Positions 43,847-52,137 of a stretch of 64,000 nt of DNA are shown piece after piece. The stretch is from JAYPWI01 sp964629575. GTDB taxonomy: Bacteria > Actinomycetota > Acidimicrobiia > Acidimicrobiales > Poriferisodalaceae. The notes beneath the pieces are model-generated. The model made no database searches. It worked only from the letters and a program-made list of their open reading frames with translations, and was not told the origin of the DNA. The translations under genes and the position numbers were made by a program. The stretch is from NCBI GenBank assembly GCA_964629575.1, contig CAZVUM010000007.1:43828-107827 (forward strand), given 5' to 3'. Each line of letters opens with the position of its first letter. Position 1 is the first letter of the stretch.

Positions 43847-44590
43847 TCAGCCGGTGACGTTGATGAAGCGTTCGAGGGCGTCGATGTGCTCGGCGGGTGT
43901 CTGGAGGTTGGGTGCGGGCGTCCCGGCCCACTCCGACGTCGTGCTCATCGTGTTCACGCACATGTGACTGATCGAGGCNNNNNNNNNNNNNNNNNNNNNN
44001 NNNNNNNNNNNNNNNNNNNNNNNNNNNNNNNNNNNNNNNNNNNNNNNNNNNNNNNNNNNNNNNNNNNNNNNNNNNNNNCGGGGAAGGATGCCCGCACGGT
44101 CGACCCGATGGAAGTCACCGTCGAAGTCGACGACGTCGTTGCCCCAGAGAGCTCGGATCAACTCGAGCTGCTCGTCGAAGATGCGACCGCGGTCGCCCCA
44201 CTCGACGCCCAGCGACTCGTACTCCACGTGGTTCCAACCCGTGCCGACGCCCATCCGGAGGCGACCGCCGGACAACACGTCGACCTCGGCCGCCTGCTTC
44301 GCAACCAGCGCAGCCTGGCGCTGCGGAAGGATGATCACCGCTGTCTCGAGCTCGATCGTCGAGGTGACGCCGGCGAGAAACGCGAACACCACGAACGGCT
44401 CGTGGAACGGATCGGCCTCGGTGTAGGGACCCCACAACTTGTCGTCGCGGTCTGCGTGAACGGCACCGAGAACATGGTCGTAGGCCACGATGTGGGCGTA
44501 TCCGAGCGACTCGGCCGCCTGGGCCCAGTCGCGAATCGCGACCGGGTCGTTGCCGATCTCACACGTGGGAAGGACTGCTCCGAACTGCAT
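43847..44590 (-). CDS. LLM class F420-dependent oxidoreductase (interrupted by gap)
   Basis: A luciferase-family protein starting MQFGAVLPTCEIGNDPVAIR with AESLGYAHIVAYDHV and RLRMGVGTGWNHVEYESLG, features of F420-dependent TIGR03619-type enzymes. 170 residues precede the 100-N gap and 44 follow. A normal member has about 280-300 residues, so some sequence is missing. It is divergent from the enoyl-CoA hydratase gene, 90 bp away. Confidence 0.85.
   Translation of the reverse strand: MQFGAVLPTCEIGNDPVAIRDWAQAAESLGYAHIVAYDHVLGAVHADRDDKLWGPYTEADPFHEPFVVFAFLAGVTSTIELETAVIILPQRQAALVAKQAAEVDVLSGGRLRMGVGTGWNHVEYESLGVEWGDRGRIFDEQLELIRALWGNDVVDFDGDFHRVDRAGILPXXXXXXXXXXXXXXXXXXXXXXXXXXXXXXXXXXASISHMCVNTMSTTSEWAGTPAPNLQTPAEHIDALERFINVTG
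43979..44078. other. Assembly gap (100 N)
   Basis: A run of 100 N within the luciferase-like gene; the true length is unknown. Confidence 0.95.
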
Positions 44591-44680
44591 GCCCCACACT
44601 CGCACATCGAGCCTGGGCGCCGCGGTGTCGCATCGACCACACTGGACCGGATCCGAGCAGAGAGCCAGGAGTCCCCGCCC

Positions 44681-45442
44681 ATGTCCGAACACATCCGCGT
44701 CGACATCGACGGCGCCGTGGCCGTCGTCACCATGGCGAAGCCACCGCACAACCTCCTCAACGGCGAGTTCATCGCGGGCCTCATCGACGCCTTCGAAGGC
44801 GCGGCCGACCAAGGCGGGCGCTGCATCCTTCTCCGCAGCGAGATGAAGCACTTCTCCGCCGGCGCCGACGTGGATGGATTCGGAGGCGAGGGAGGCCGAA
44901 GCATCCCCGCAGCCGAAGTGCTCGAACGGCTCGAGGGCGTCGGCCTTCCGACCATCGCCGCGGTCCACGGTCTGGCACTCGGCGGAGGCTTCGAGATCGC
45001 CCTGGCATGCGACTTCATCATCGCCGGTGCGTCCGCCCGTCTCGGTCTGGTCGAAGCCACGCTCGGCCTGATGCCACTGCTCGGCGGCGTGCAGCGGGTG
45101 GTGGAGCGGGCCGGGACCTCACGCGGCAAGGAGATCGCCATGTTCGCCCGCCGCCACGACCCCGAACTGCTCGAGAAGTGGGGCATCGTCAACGTGGTGG
45201 TCGCCGACGACGAGCTCGACAACGCATCGCTCTCCTGGGCGCGGCAGCTGGCGACCGGTCCCAACGTCTCGTACGCGTCCATCAAGCGCTTGGCGGCGGT
45301 GACCGCACACGAGGGTGTGCGGGCCGCGGATCTCGAGCAGGACAACGCTGCCGCCGCCGTCTGGGCCAGCGACGACCTGAAGACCGGCCTGGAGGCCTTC
45401 GCCGAGACCGGTCCAGGCACCGCGATCTTCCAGGGCCGCTGA
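44681..45442 (+). CDS. Enoyl-CoA hydratase/isomerase family protein
   Basis: A 253-residue crotonase-fold enzyme. The two oxyanion-hole segments are HFSAGADVDGF and VHGLALGGGFEIALACDF. The region GLVEATLGLMPLLGGVQRV carries the first catalytic Glu position. It hydrates or isomerises an enoyl-CoA in beta-oxidation-type degradation. It is followed after 1 bp by a CoA-transferase gene, so the two are co-transcribed. Confidence 0.92.
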   Translation: MSEHIRVDIDGAVAVVTMAKPPHNLLNGEFIAGLIDAFEGAADQGGRCILLRSEMKHFSAGADVDGFGGEGGRSIPAAEVLERLEGVGLPTIAAVHGLALGGGFEIALACDFIIAGASARLGLVEATLGLMPLLGGVQRVVERAGTSRGKEIAMFARRHDPELLEKWGIVNVVVADDELDNASLSWARQLATGPNVSYASIKRLAAVTAHEGVRAADLEQDNAAAAVWASDDLKTGLEAFAETGPGTAIFQGR

Positions 45443-45443
45443 C

Positions 45444-46667
45444 ATGGCTTCCGCCGACGCAGCACCTCTCGCCGGGGTCAAAGTCCTCGACTACACCAGG
45501 GTCCTGGCCGGCCCACACTGCACCAAGACGCTCCGCGACCTGGGCGCCGACGTGATCAAGGTCGAACCGCCCGCGCCCGACACCGGGAGGAGTGGGCAGC
45601 CACACGTCGGTCCGATGTCGCTCTACTTCGCCCAGCAGAACGCCGGGAAGCGGGCGATCAGCATCGACCTCAACTTCGCCGAAGCCCAGGAGCTGGCGAT
45701 GAAGCTGAGCGCCGAGGCCGACATCATCGTCGAGAACTTCCGCCCCGGAACGCTCGACAGCTTCTCCCTCGGGTACGAGGACGTGGCCAAGGTCAACCCG
45801 AGCGTGATCATGGTGTCGATCAGCGGCTACGGGCAGACGGGCCCGTGGCGCAATCGACCCGCTTTCGCTCCGACCGTTCAGGCCGAGTCCGGGTTCACCG
45901 AGATCATCGGACGCCACTACGGCGACGCCATGACGCGGGTGGAGAACGACGCCTACAACCACGCCGACGTCTACACGGGCCTGCAGGGTGTGATCGCCAC
46001 ACTGGCTGCGCTGGCGCACCGGGATCGCACCGGCGAGGGTCAACACGTCGACATCGCCATGGTCGCAGCGGTTCTCGCCGTCAACGACCGGGTCAGCTAC
46101 GAGCTGTCCGGGATCGACGTGGAGGGCGAACCGCTGGCCCTCAGCGCGCCCGAGTCACCGGTGATCGAGCTCCCAGACGGGCGGATGATCACCATCGCGG
46201 CCAGCCCGTTCAGCACGTTCGTGTTCCAGCGCTACTGCGCCATGATGCGGCGCAACGACCTTCTACTCGACCCCCGGTTCATCACGGCGGAGTTCCGGCG
46301 AGCCAACTGGCGCGACCTCCACGCCGAGATCCGCAACTGGGTTCTGACCTTCCGCACGGTCGAAGAGCTCGAAGCGCAGGTGAGCGAGGCAGGGCTCGCC
46401 GTGGGGACGATCCGCACCGTGAAGGAGATCGCCGAGTCGGAGTGGGCCGAGGAGCGAGGGGCGATTCGCGAGGTCGAGGATCGCGCCGGCGGAACCGCCC
46501 GAGTCCCAGCCCCACCCTGGATCTTCTCCAAGTCGAAGCTGCCCGACGCAGGACTTCCGCCGTTTCAGGGCGAACACAACGACGAGGTCCTGCGCGACCT
46601 GGGACTCGACCAGGCGACCATCGACGCCCTGCACGACACAGGCGTGGCGATCAACACCACCCGCTGA
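45444..46667 (+). CDS. CaiB/BaiF family CoA transferase (class III)
   Basis: A 407-residue class III CoA-transferase. It starts GVKVLDYTRVLAGPHCTKTL, then LGADVIKVEPP. The region QNAGKRAISIDLN and the AEADIIVENFRPGTLD motif (nucleophilic Asp follows in the fold) are characteristic. It moves CoA between carboxylic acids, as in carnitine, bile-acid and formyl-CoA pathways. Coupling to the enoyl-CoA hydratase suggests activation of the same unknown acid. Confidence 0.92.
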   Translation: MASADAAPLAGVKVLDYTRVLAGPHCTKTLRDLGADVIKVEPPAPDTGRSGQPHVGPMSLYFAQQNAGKRAISIDLNFAEAQELAMKLSAEADIIVENFRPGTLDSFSLGYEDVAKVNPSVIMVSISGYGQTGPWRNRPAFAPTVQAESGFTEIIGRHYGDAMTRVENDAYNHADVYTGLQGVIATLAALAHRDRTGEGQHVDIAMVAAVLAVNDRVSYELSGIDVEGEPLALSAPESPVIELPDGRMITIAASPFSTFVFQRYCAMMRRNDLLLDPRFITAEFRRANWRDLHAEIRNWVLTFRTVEELEAQVSEAGLAVGTIRTVKEIAESEWAEERGAIREVEDRAGGTARVPAPPWIFSKSKLPDAGLPPFQGEHNDEVLRDLGLDQATIDALHDTGVAINTTR

Positions 46668-46677
46668 CCCGACTCCC

Positions 46678-46725
46678 TTCTGCCAGCTTCCACGGTCACC
46701 CCAGCCACCACACAAGCTGGCAGAA
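46678..46725. terminator. Strong inverted repeat between convergent genes
   Basis: TTCTGCCAGCTT (46678-46689) pairs perfectly with AAGCTGGCAGAA (46714-46725), a 12-bp stem with a 24-nt loop. It occupies the 65 bp between the CoA-transferase and PPOX genes, which converge. Bidirectional termination or a mobile palindrome are both possible; there is no U-tract. Confidence 0.6.
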
Positions 46726-46732
46726 CGGGTAG

Positions 46733-47227
46733 CTATTCCGCCGAGCGCTTCTGGTGCTCGCGGTCTTCTCGCTTGCCCTCGTAGACCCTCATGTCGATCG
46801 CCCGAATGGCGTTGCGGTCTTCGCGCGGGTCGAGGCGGAACAGAATGCGCGGCTCGGTCTTCATGTTGGCCAGAAAGGCCTCGGCCGCTTTATCCCCCTG
46901 GGCGCGGCGCACGTACTTGTCGACCAGCAGGGAGCTGATCGGCCAGATGTCCTCCACCTCCGGATCGAGGTAGTTCACGGCTCCGTCACAGCCGACGTGG
47001 CCGGGAACGGGTTCCATCGCCTCGATGCACAACGAGGCGCGGCCGTCGGCGATCAATTGCTTGCACCACACACGGGTCGAGGTGCCGGTGAGCCAGAACG
47101 CCCCCTCGTGCCACAGCCACCACACCGGAACTGTGTACGGCAGCCCGTTCTGACGAAGGGTGGCGAGCACCCCCACATGCGCCTGGTCGAGGAAATCCTC
47201 GAGATCGTCGCCTCTCAGTCTCGGCAT
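46733..47227 (-). CDS. Pyridoxamine 5'-phosphate oxidase-like (PPOX/FDOR) protein
   Basis: A 164-residue split-barrel flavin- or F420-binding protein. The N-terminal strands AHVGVLATLRQNGLPYTVPV and WWLWHEGAFWLTGTSTR are typical of the actinobacterial FDOR group. These bind FMN, F420 or biliverdin. Given the many F420-type luciferase genes here, F420 is plausible but not proven. Its start is 9 bp from the stop of the upstream SDR gene, in the same direction. Confidence 0.82.
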   Translation of the reverse strand: MPRLRGDDLEDFLDQAHVGVLATLRQNGLPYTVPVWWLWHEGAFWLTGTSTRVWCKQLIADGRASLCIEAMEPVPGHVGCDGAVNYLDPEVEDIWPISSLLVDKYVRRAQGDKAAEAFLANMKTEPRILFRLDPREDRNAIRAIDMRVYEGKREDREHQKRSAE

Positions 47228-47236
47228 CAGCCCTCC

Positions 47237-47944
47237 CTAGGCCAGCAACCACCCGCCGTCGACGTCGACGGTGGTGCCTGTCACAAAGTCGTTCTCCACG
47301 AGGAACATCACGGCCTGCGCGCACTCGTCTGCGGTGCCCGCTCGGGGAATGAGGTAGCCGCTCGTCGACGCCTCGTAGGCCTTGCGCCGCTCCTCGCCCT
47401 CGAGCGGGTTCATCGGCGTGTCGATGATCCCAGGCGCCACCACGTTGAGCCGTCGCGGGGCGATCTCGGTTGCGATGCAACGGGCCATCGCTTCGACAGC
47501 TGCGCCAGTGGACCCGATCGCGATCATCCCCGCGGGCTTGACCGCCCGCGCCGGCGCGCCGCTGACCAGCACGATGGCGCCGTCCTCGCTCATGTGATCG
47601 GCGCCGAAGCGCACGACGTTGGCGTAGCCCCACAGCTTGTCGAAGCTGCCCTGGAAGCCGTCCATGTCCATCGACAGGAACGGCCCAACGGCCCGGCTGC
47701 CACCGGTCGCAGCGCTCACCAGAATGTCGAACGGTGCCTGCGCCTCGAAGAGCGCCTGAAGGCCGTCCCGGTCGAGCACGTCGCAGGCCGCGGTCGTCAC
47801 GCCAGCCGGGAGATCCGGCGCCTTGCTCGGGTCACGGCTGATCGCCACGACCTCGGCTCCGGCCGCCGCGAGCCGCAGGGTGGTGGCCAACCCGATCCCC
47901 GACGTTCCTCCGAAGACCAATGCCTTCTTGCCGTTCACGTCCAT
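47237..47944 (-). CDS. Atypical SDR family oxidoreductase
   Basis: A 235-residue Rossmann-fold SDR: GGTSGIGLATTLRLAAAGA, AISRDPSK and LVSGAPARAV (Ser present). The YxxxK motif is not found: the aligned segment reads GMIAIGSTGAAVEAM, without Tyr or Lys. The C-terminal NVVAPGIIDTPMNP and TGTTVDVDGGW are normal. It could be a non-catalytic or alternative-mechanism SDR. It is co-directional with the PPOX gene and divergent from the acyl-CoA dehydrogenase gene. Confidence 0.84.
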   Translation of the reverse strand: MDVNGKKALVFGGTSGIGLATTLRLAAAGAEVVAISRDPSKAPDLPAGVTTAACDVLDRDGLQALFEAQAPFDILVSAATGGSRAVGPFLSMDMDGFQGSFDKLWGYANVVRFGADHMSEDGAIVLVSGAPARAVKPAGMIAIGSTGAAVEAMARCIATEIAPRRLNVVAPGIIDTPMNPLEGEERRKAYEASTSGYLIPRAGTADECAQAVMFLVENDFVTGTTVDVDGGWLLA

Positions 47945-48055
47945 GTCCGCATCCTCCCGGGGGCCTCGAACGCCCGAACCCCGAAGACCCTACGCAACCC
48001 GGGCGCCCCGCGAGCGGCCGTCGCGCGATGCCGCGAAGGTGCCACTATCTGTTGC

Positions 48056-49309
48056 ATGACGCAGACCTCGACAGACACCTACACGGAGGCCCGCGCCTGG
48101 TACGAGGCGAACTGGGACCCACAGATGGCCCTCGGCGATTGGTGGCAGTCACTGGCCGATTCGGGATGGGCGTTCCCTCGGTGGCCTGAAGGTTTCGGCG
48201 GGCGCGGGTTGACCGGACGAGAAGCCAAAGAAGCCGCTCGGGCCCGCCGCGATACCGGCGCATACGGTCCCGTCAACGGCGTGTCGACATTCCTCGCCGC
48301 GCCGACCCTGCTCACCTACGGCACCGACGATCAAAAGCAGCGCTTCATGCCCGGCATCGTCAACGGGCGCGACATCTGGTGTCAGCTGTTCTCCGAACCC
48401 GGCTCCGGCTCCGACATGGCGAGCCTCGCCACCCGCGCCGAGCGCGACGGCGACGAGTGGGTCGTCAACGGTCAGAAGGTCTGGAACTCCGGCGCGCAGT
48501 ACGCCAGGTACGGAATCCTGATCGCCCGCACCGACCCCGAACAGCCCAAGCACCGCGGCATCACGTACTTCCTGATCGACATGGAACAGGACGGCGTGGA
48601 CGTGCGGCCGCTCCGTGAGATGACGGGAGATGCGGCGTTCAACGAGGTGTTCATCAACGACGCACGAATCCCCGACCGGGACCGCCTCGGCGATCTCGGC
48701 GACGGCTGGCGGGTCGCCATGACGACGCTGTCCCACGAGCGCGATCCCGACAACGACGGAGCGGGAGAAGGCGGCTTCATCGGCAGCTTCGACCTCACCA
48801 CCTCGGTGGCCGAGCACAAGGCCGCGCTCGAGGAGGCCATGGACGGCTTCTCGATCGCGATCAGCGGTGGAGCCACAGGGCTCCTCGACTCGGTGGTGCG
48901 CGAGTTCGGAGCGAACGACGACCCGATTCGACGCCAACGGCTCATGCAGATCCTCACGATGCGCCGTACCTCGCGCTGGTCCGGGCAGCGCACGGCGGCG
49001 AAGGTCAAGGCGGGTGGTCAGCCCGGACCGGAGATCTCCACCCTGAAGGTCCTCGGTTCGGAGATCGGTCGTCAGATGCGCGACACGGGCCTCGACGCGA
49101 TGGGGCCACACGGAATGCTGTGGGGCGAGGATGCTCCCGAGCACGGGCAGTTCCATGCCTTTGCGATGTTCACCCCGTCGCAGTCCATCGCCGGCGGCAC
49201 CGACGAGGTCAACCGCAACATCATGGGCGAACGGGTCCACGGCCTGCCCCGCGAACCGGGCGAGACCGAACTCCGCAACACCCCCTGGAACGAGCTGAAG
49301 CGAAGCTAG
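48056..49309 (+). CDS. Acyl-CoA dehydrogenase family protein
   Basis: A 417-residue flavoprotein of acyl-CoA dehydrogenase fold. FAD-binding segments are WCQLFSEPGSGSDMASLATR and NGQKVWNSGAQYARYGIL. The C-terminal part ends IAGGTDEVNRNIMGERVHGL. No catalytic Glu is evident at the VCAD-type position, so the substrate class is uncertain. It is similar in layout to the second acyl-CoA dehydrogenase at 59.1 kb (both begin with an EWY/WYEANWDP-like segment), pointing to a duplicated subfamily. ATG 48056 lies 111 bp from the divergent SDR gene. Confidence 0.92.
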   Translation: MTQTSTDTYTEARAWYEANWDPQMALGDWWQSLADSGWAFPRWPEGFGGRGLTGREAKEAARARRDTGAYGPVNGVSTFLAAPTLLTYGTDDQKQRFMPGIVNGRDIWCQLFSEPGSGSDMASLATRAERDGDEWVVNGQKVWNSGAQYARYGILIARTDPEQPKHRGITYFLIDMEQDGVDVRPLREMTGDAAFNEVFINDARIPDRDRLGDLGDGWRVAMTTLSHERDPDNDGAGEGGFIGSFDLTTSVAEHKAALEEAMDGFSIAISGGATGLLDSVVREFGANDDPIRRQRLMQILTMRRTSRWSGQRTAAKVKAGGQPGPEISTLKVLGSEIGRQMRDTGLDAMGPHGMLWGEDAPEHGQFHAFAMFTPSQSIAGGTDEVNRNIMGERVHGLPREPGETELRNTPWNELKRS

Positions 49310-49403
49310 TCCCCGCCGCAATCCTCGCCCGGCCCTGACGGGCCGAACTCGTCTGCGGAATGCCACGGCACCGACCGCGGCTCACGGCTTCGCCGAGTCG
49401 CCG

Positions 49404-50507
49404 CTACGCGCGGAACGAACCTCGTTGGCCGCCGGGGTTGTCCCGCGGGCCGTAGTACCCGAAGCTCCAACCGGGCCGTTCGGCGTACTCGATCGCTGCG
49501 GTGTCGGCCTCAAACCGCCGAGCCGCCGCCACGAGGGCGTCCTCTGCTGCGTAGTCGAACGGGTCCTGCAGCCGCCCCACGACGGTCGGATCAGAAGGCA
49601 GGTTGTCCACCTGCCAACGAATGGTCTCCCTCAACCCTTCGATCGGATCGACGAGATCCTCGTACCCGAGCTCGGCCCGCGCCTTCTCTGTGGAGAGCAA
49701 TCTGTGCGTTGGTCCGTGCGCGTGCAGCATCGGAACGGCCGGCTCGGCCTGGGCCCACGGGACCGACACCAGCTCCCACTGGTGGTTGAGCTCGTCGGCA
49801 ACGATCTCGGCGAGCTGGGCGACCGAGAACTGCCGGTCGTCTCCGACGTTGTACGCCTGACCCGCGGAGCGGTCGATGTGATCGATCGCCAGCAGAACCG
49901 TGTGGGTCGCGTTGCGGACGTACGCCGAGGTCATCATCGACAGCCCACCGTCGGCGACGACGAGCTCTCGGCGCCCGTCGAGCGCCCGCTTCACCAGTGA
50001 CCACTCACGCGGCAACACCTGATTGGGCCCGTAGATGTACGGGTAGCGAAAGTGCGTCGCATCGGGGTGCAGCGAGAACACCAGCTCCTCGGACTCGGCG
50101 ATCTTCTGCGTCTTGGCGCCGTCGATTCCGTCCGAGGCCAAAGCGTGGGTCTCCCTGGTCGGAAACGGCATGCCCACCGGGAACAGCTGCTCCGGCTCGC
50201 CCCACCCTCGATACACCGGGAAACCACCGATCGAAAAGAGGCGCGGCGTGCGTCCCACGAGCACCTTGGCGATCGAGCGCAGGCGGCCGTACATCGCAAA
50301 CACCACGTCGAAGTTGCGACCCTCGATCGAGGCGGTGAAGGCCTCCTCGTCGAAGGGATCGGTGTGGATGTGCTCGAGATGGTCGGGGATCGTGTCCACC
50401 TCGTGATTGCCGGTGTGCAGGATCACCACGTCGTGGCCGCGGTCGACCAGCCCGTTGACGATGTGCGGCCCTGTGGGCCCCGTTCCCCCGATCACCAGGA
50501 TGTTCAC
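49404..50507 (-). CDS. NAD-dependent epimerase/dehydratase family protein
   Basis: A 367-residue extended SDR. The cofactor motif ILVIGGTGPTGPHIVNGL is right at the N-terminus. SIGGFPVYRGWG and HFRYPYIYGPNQVLP follow; the catalytic YxxxK is not typical, as in many nucleotide-sugar-like paralogues. GTG 50507 is preferred because the longer reading (to 50561) adds 18 residues encoded by a 21-bp tandem repeat. It is divergent from the linalool dehydratase-like gene; the substrate is unknown. Confidence 0.83.
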   Translation of the reverse strand: MNILVIGGTGPTGPHIVNGLVDRGHDVVILHTGNHEVDTIPDHLEHIHTDPFDEEAFTASIEGRNFDVVFAMYGRLRSIAKVLVGRTPRLFSIGGFPVYRGWGEPEQLFPVGMPFPTRETHALASDGIDGAKTQKIAESEELVFSLHPDATHFRYPYIYGPNQVLPREWSLVKRALDGRRELVVADGGLSMMTSAYVRNATHTVLLAIDHIDRSAGQAYNVGDDRQFSVAQLAEIVADELNHQWELVSVPWAQAEPAVPMLHAHGPTHRLLSTEKARAELGYEDLVDPIEGLRETIRWQVDNLPSDPTVVGRLQDPFDYAAEDALVAAARRFEADTAAIEYAERPGWSFGYYGPRDNPGGQRGSFRA

Positions 50508-50526
50508 GAGCCGGGACTCTACCGAA

Positions 50527-50572
50527 CCCGCCGTCTTCACTTCCGAGCCCGCCGGCTTCACTTCCGAGCCCG
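50527..50572. repeat. 21-bp tandem repeat in a divergent promoter region
   Basis: CCCGCCGTCTTCACTTCCGAG (50527) and CCCGCCGGCTTCACTTCCGAG (50548) are two 21-bp units with one difference, plus a partial third. They lie between the epimerase gene and the linalool dehydratase-like gene. They could be a regulator-binding repeat or a slippage product. Confidence 0.65.
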
Positions 50573-50620
50573 CTCGGACACCGCAAGCTCCGCCGCCCCA
50601 GGTGCTCTAACGTTCCACTC

Positions 50621-52111
50621 GTGACAGCGCCCGCCGCCGACCCGCAACGCGTGCTCTCGGATCGCTCCCTCGGCTGGCTGCGATACCTCGATCGCAAGGC
50701 CAACACGCCCGACGACTGGAGTCGTACGGGCCAACCGCACCCGCACTGGGACGATCGCAGCGATCCACCCATGGCGAGCTGGCACCGCTTCGACCTCGTC
50801 GACTCGTCGTACGCGATGGGCTTGATGGCCCATCGCACACCGGCGTGGCGTGAGCGCTACGTGGCGATCCTCGACCAGCTCATCGAACGCCACACCGGCT
50901 GGTGGTCAGCGGCCGACTGGCTCACCCAGTTCGGCCACGACCCAGACCGGGGCAGCTATCCCGAGGTCTACAAGCTCCTCATCCCGCCTGAGCTCTGGGG
51001 TGACTACGACGTCCCGGGCTGGACCGCGAACGGCACCGACCCCTGGGGTGTCCAGATGGACCCGGTCGCCGCCGACGGGATGCTCTTCTACAAGGGCTTC
51101 TTCCTCGTGCTCCTCGGGATCCGGTCGATGATCGCCGAAGACGACCGCTGGAATCAGCCATTCGAGATGATCCGCGACGGCGACAACACGTTCGCCTGGA
51201 CGCACACCCAGATCGCCGAGCACCTGTGTCAGCAGTGGCTCGCCGCTCCGATCGGCTGCCACTGAGAGAACACCAAGATCTGGCCATTCTGACTGGCTGG
51301 AGCGGGTCTCGGTCTGAGATTCCACGACAATCGACACGGAACCGACCTGCACGAGCAGGCCTTCGGTCCGTGGTGGCAGTACGCCAGGGAGCACTACCTC
51401 GACCTGACCCAGGACGGGCTGCCCACCACCACCACGATGTACTACGACCCGTTGGTCGACGTGCAGCACCGACTTCCGGCCGCCATGGCCCTCACCACCA
51501 GCTACTACGCCGGGCCGCAAGTACCTGAGGACGCCCGAAGGTTGTTCGAAGCAGCCTGTGTGTCGGCGGGGTGGGATCGCGACATCCCGAAACCGCTGCG
51601 CGCTACCAGGGGCACCGGCTCGTCGCTGGTACTCGCTCGAGAGTGGGGCCTCAGCGATCTCGAAGCGAAGCTCGTCGCCGCGATCGAAGACTCCTACGAA
51701 CCCACATGGGATGAGGCGACCGGCGAGTTCACGTGGGGTCTTGGCCTCGACGAGGAGCACCCGCGCGGCCAGTTCAACGCTTTCCTCGCTGCGGCCGAGG
51801 CCTCGGGTGCTGCGATGTGGACGGGGCTCTCCGCCGCGCCGCTCGACCCCTGCCCACAGGTCGTCGACGTCGATTTCCCCGAGGTTGCGCTCACCAGGGC
51901 GGAATGGATCGACGGGGCGCTCTACCTTCGCCTCGCACCGCTTCACCCAGACCCTGCGGCGCGGACGTCGTTCCGGATCGTCGGAGCCCAACCGCGCCAG
52001 TGGGAGGTCAGCGGGCTCGACGGGTGCACGGTGGACCTGACGACCACGGGGGTCCAGGTCAGGGTCCCCAGAGTCGCGGCCGAGATCGCCTTCACACCGA
52101 GCAGCTACTGA
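50621..52111 (+). CDS. Linalool dehydratase/isomerase-like selenoprotein (two in-frame UGA codons)
   Basis: A 496-residue protein when TGA at 51263-51265 (codon 215) and 51290-51292 (codon 224) are read through. The family is that of LinD (linalool dehydratase/isomerase): WGDYD with GTDP, then FYKGFFLVLLG (LinD YKGHLNLMYG), then GCH-U-ENTKIWPF-U-LAGAG and LRFHDNRHGTD, which aligns gaplessly with LinD GIVCEPDNYFVQCN... and YDRLHGTD. The UGA codons fall exactly on LinD catalytic Cys171 and Cys180. The LinD His129 position is Phe160 here. The C-terminal part (from about 51437) is a normal open frame. LinD converts linalool to myrcene and geraniol; this substrate is unknown. PhyH follows 27 bp later. 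GTG 50621 starts it, without a clear ribosome-binding site. Alternative: a pseudogene with two nonsense changes. Confidence 0.85.
51280..51300 (+). promoter_or_regulatory. Candidate SECIS-like hairpin for the first UGA
   Basis: CTGGCCA (51280-51286) pairs with TGGCTGG (51294-51300), with two G-U pairs, around the loop UUCUGAC. The loop begins 21 nt after the first UGA, inside the usual window, but has no G in its first two bases, so it is less canonical. The second UGA lies within this loop. Confidence 0.45.
51304..51322 (+). promoter_or_regulatory. Putative bacterial SECIS element for the second UGA (GGUCU loop)
   Basis: GGGTCTC (51304-51310) pairs with GAGATTC (51316-51322), including two G-U pairs, around the loop GGUCU (51311-51315). 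The loop starts 18 nt after the UGA at 51290-51292. The E. coli fdhF SECIS has the same loop bases at the same distance, so this is a textbook SelB-binding signal. Confidence 0.85.
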
Positions 52112-52137
52112 ATAGCCGAGCGCAAGGGGGACCCATC

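Noticed and set aside
46754..48055. A 434-codon 5' extension of the acyl-CoA dehydrogenase frame
   Set aside because: The extension crosses the antisense PPOX and SDR genes; homology begins only at ATG 48056.
50621..51265. A complete 214-residue protein ending at 51265, with a separate gene from 51437
   Set aside because: The sequence between 51265 and 51437 continues the same frame and fold (HGTD motif, Trp-rich helices), with only one more TGA; the split is better explained by UGA decoding.
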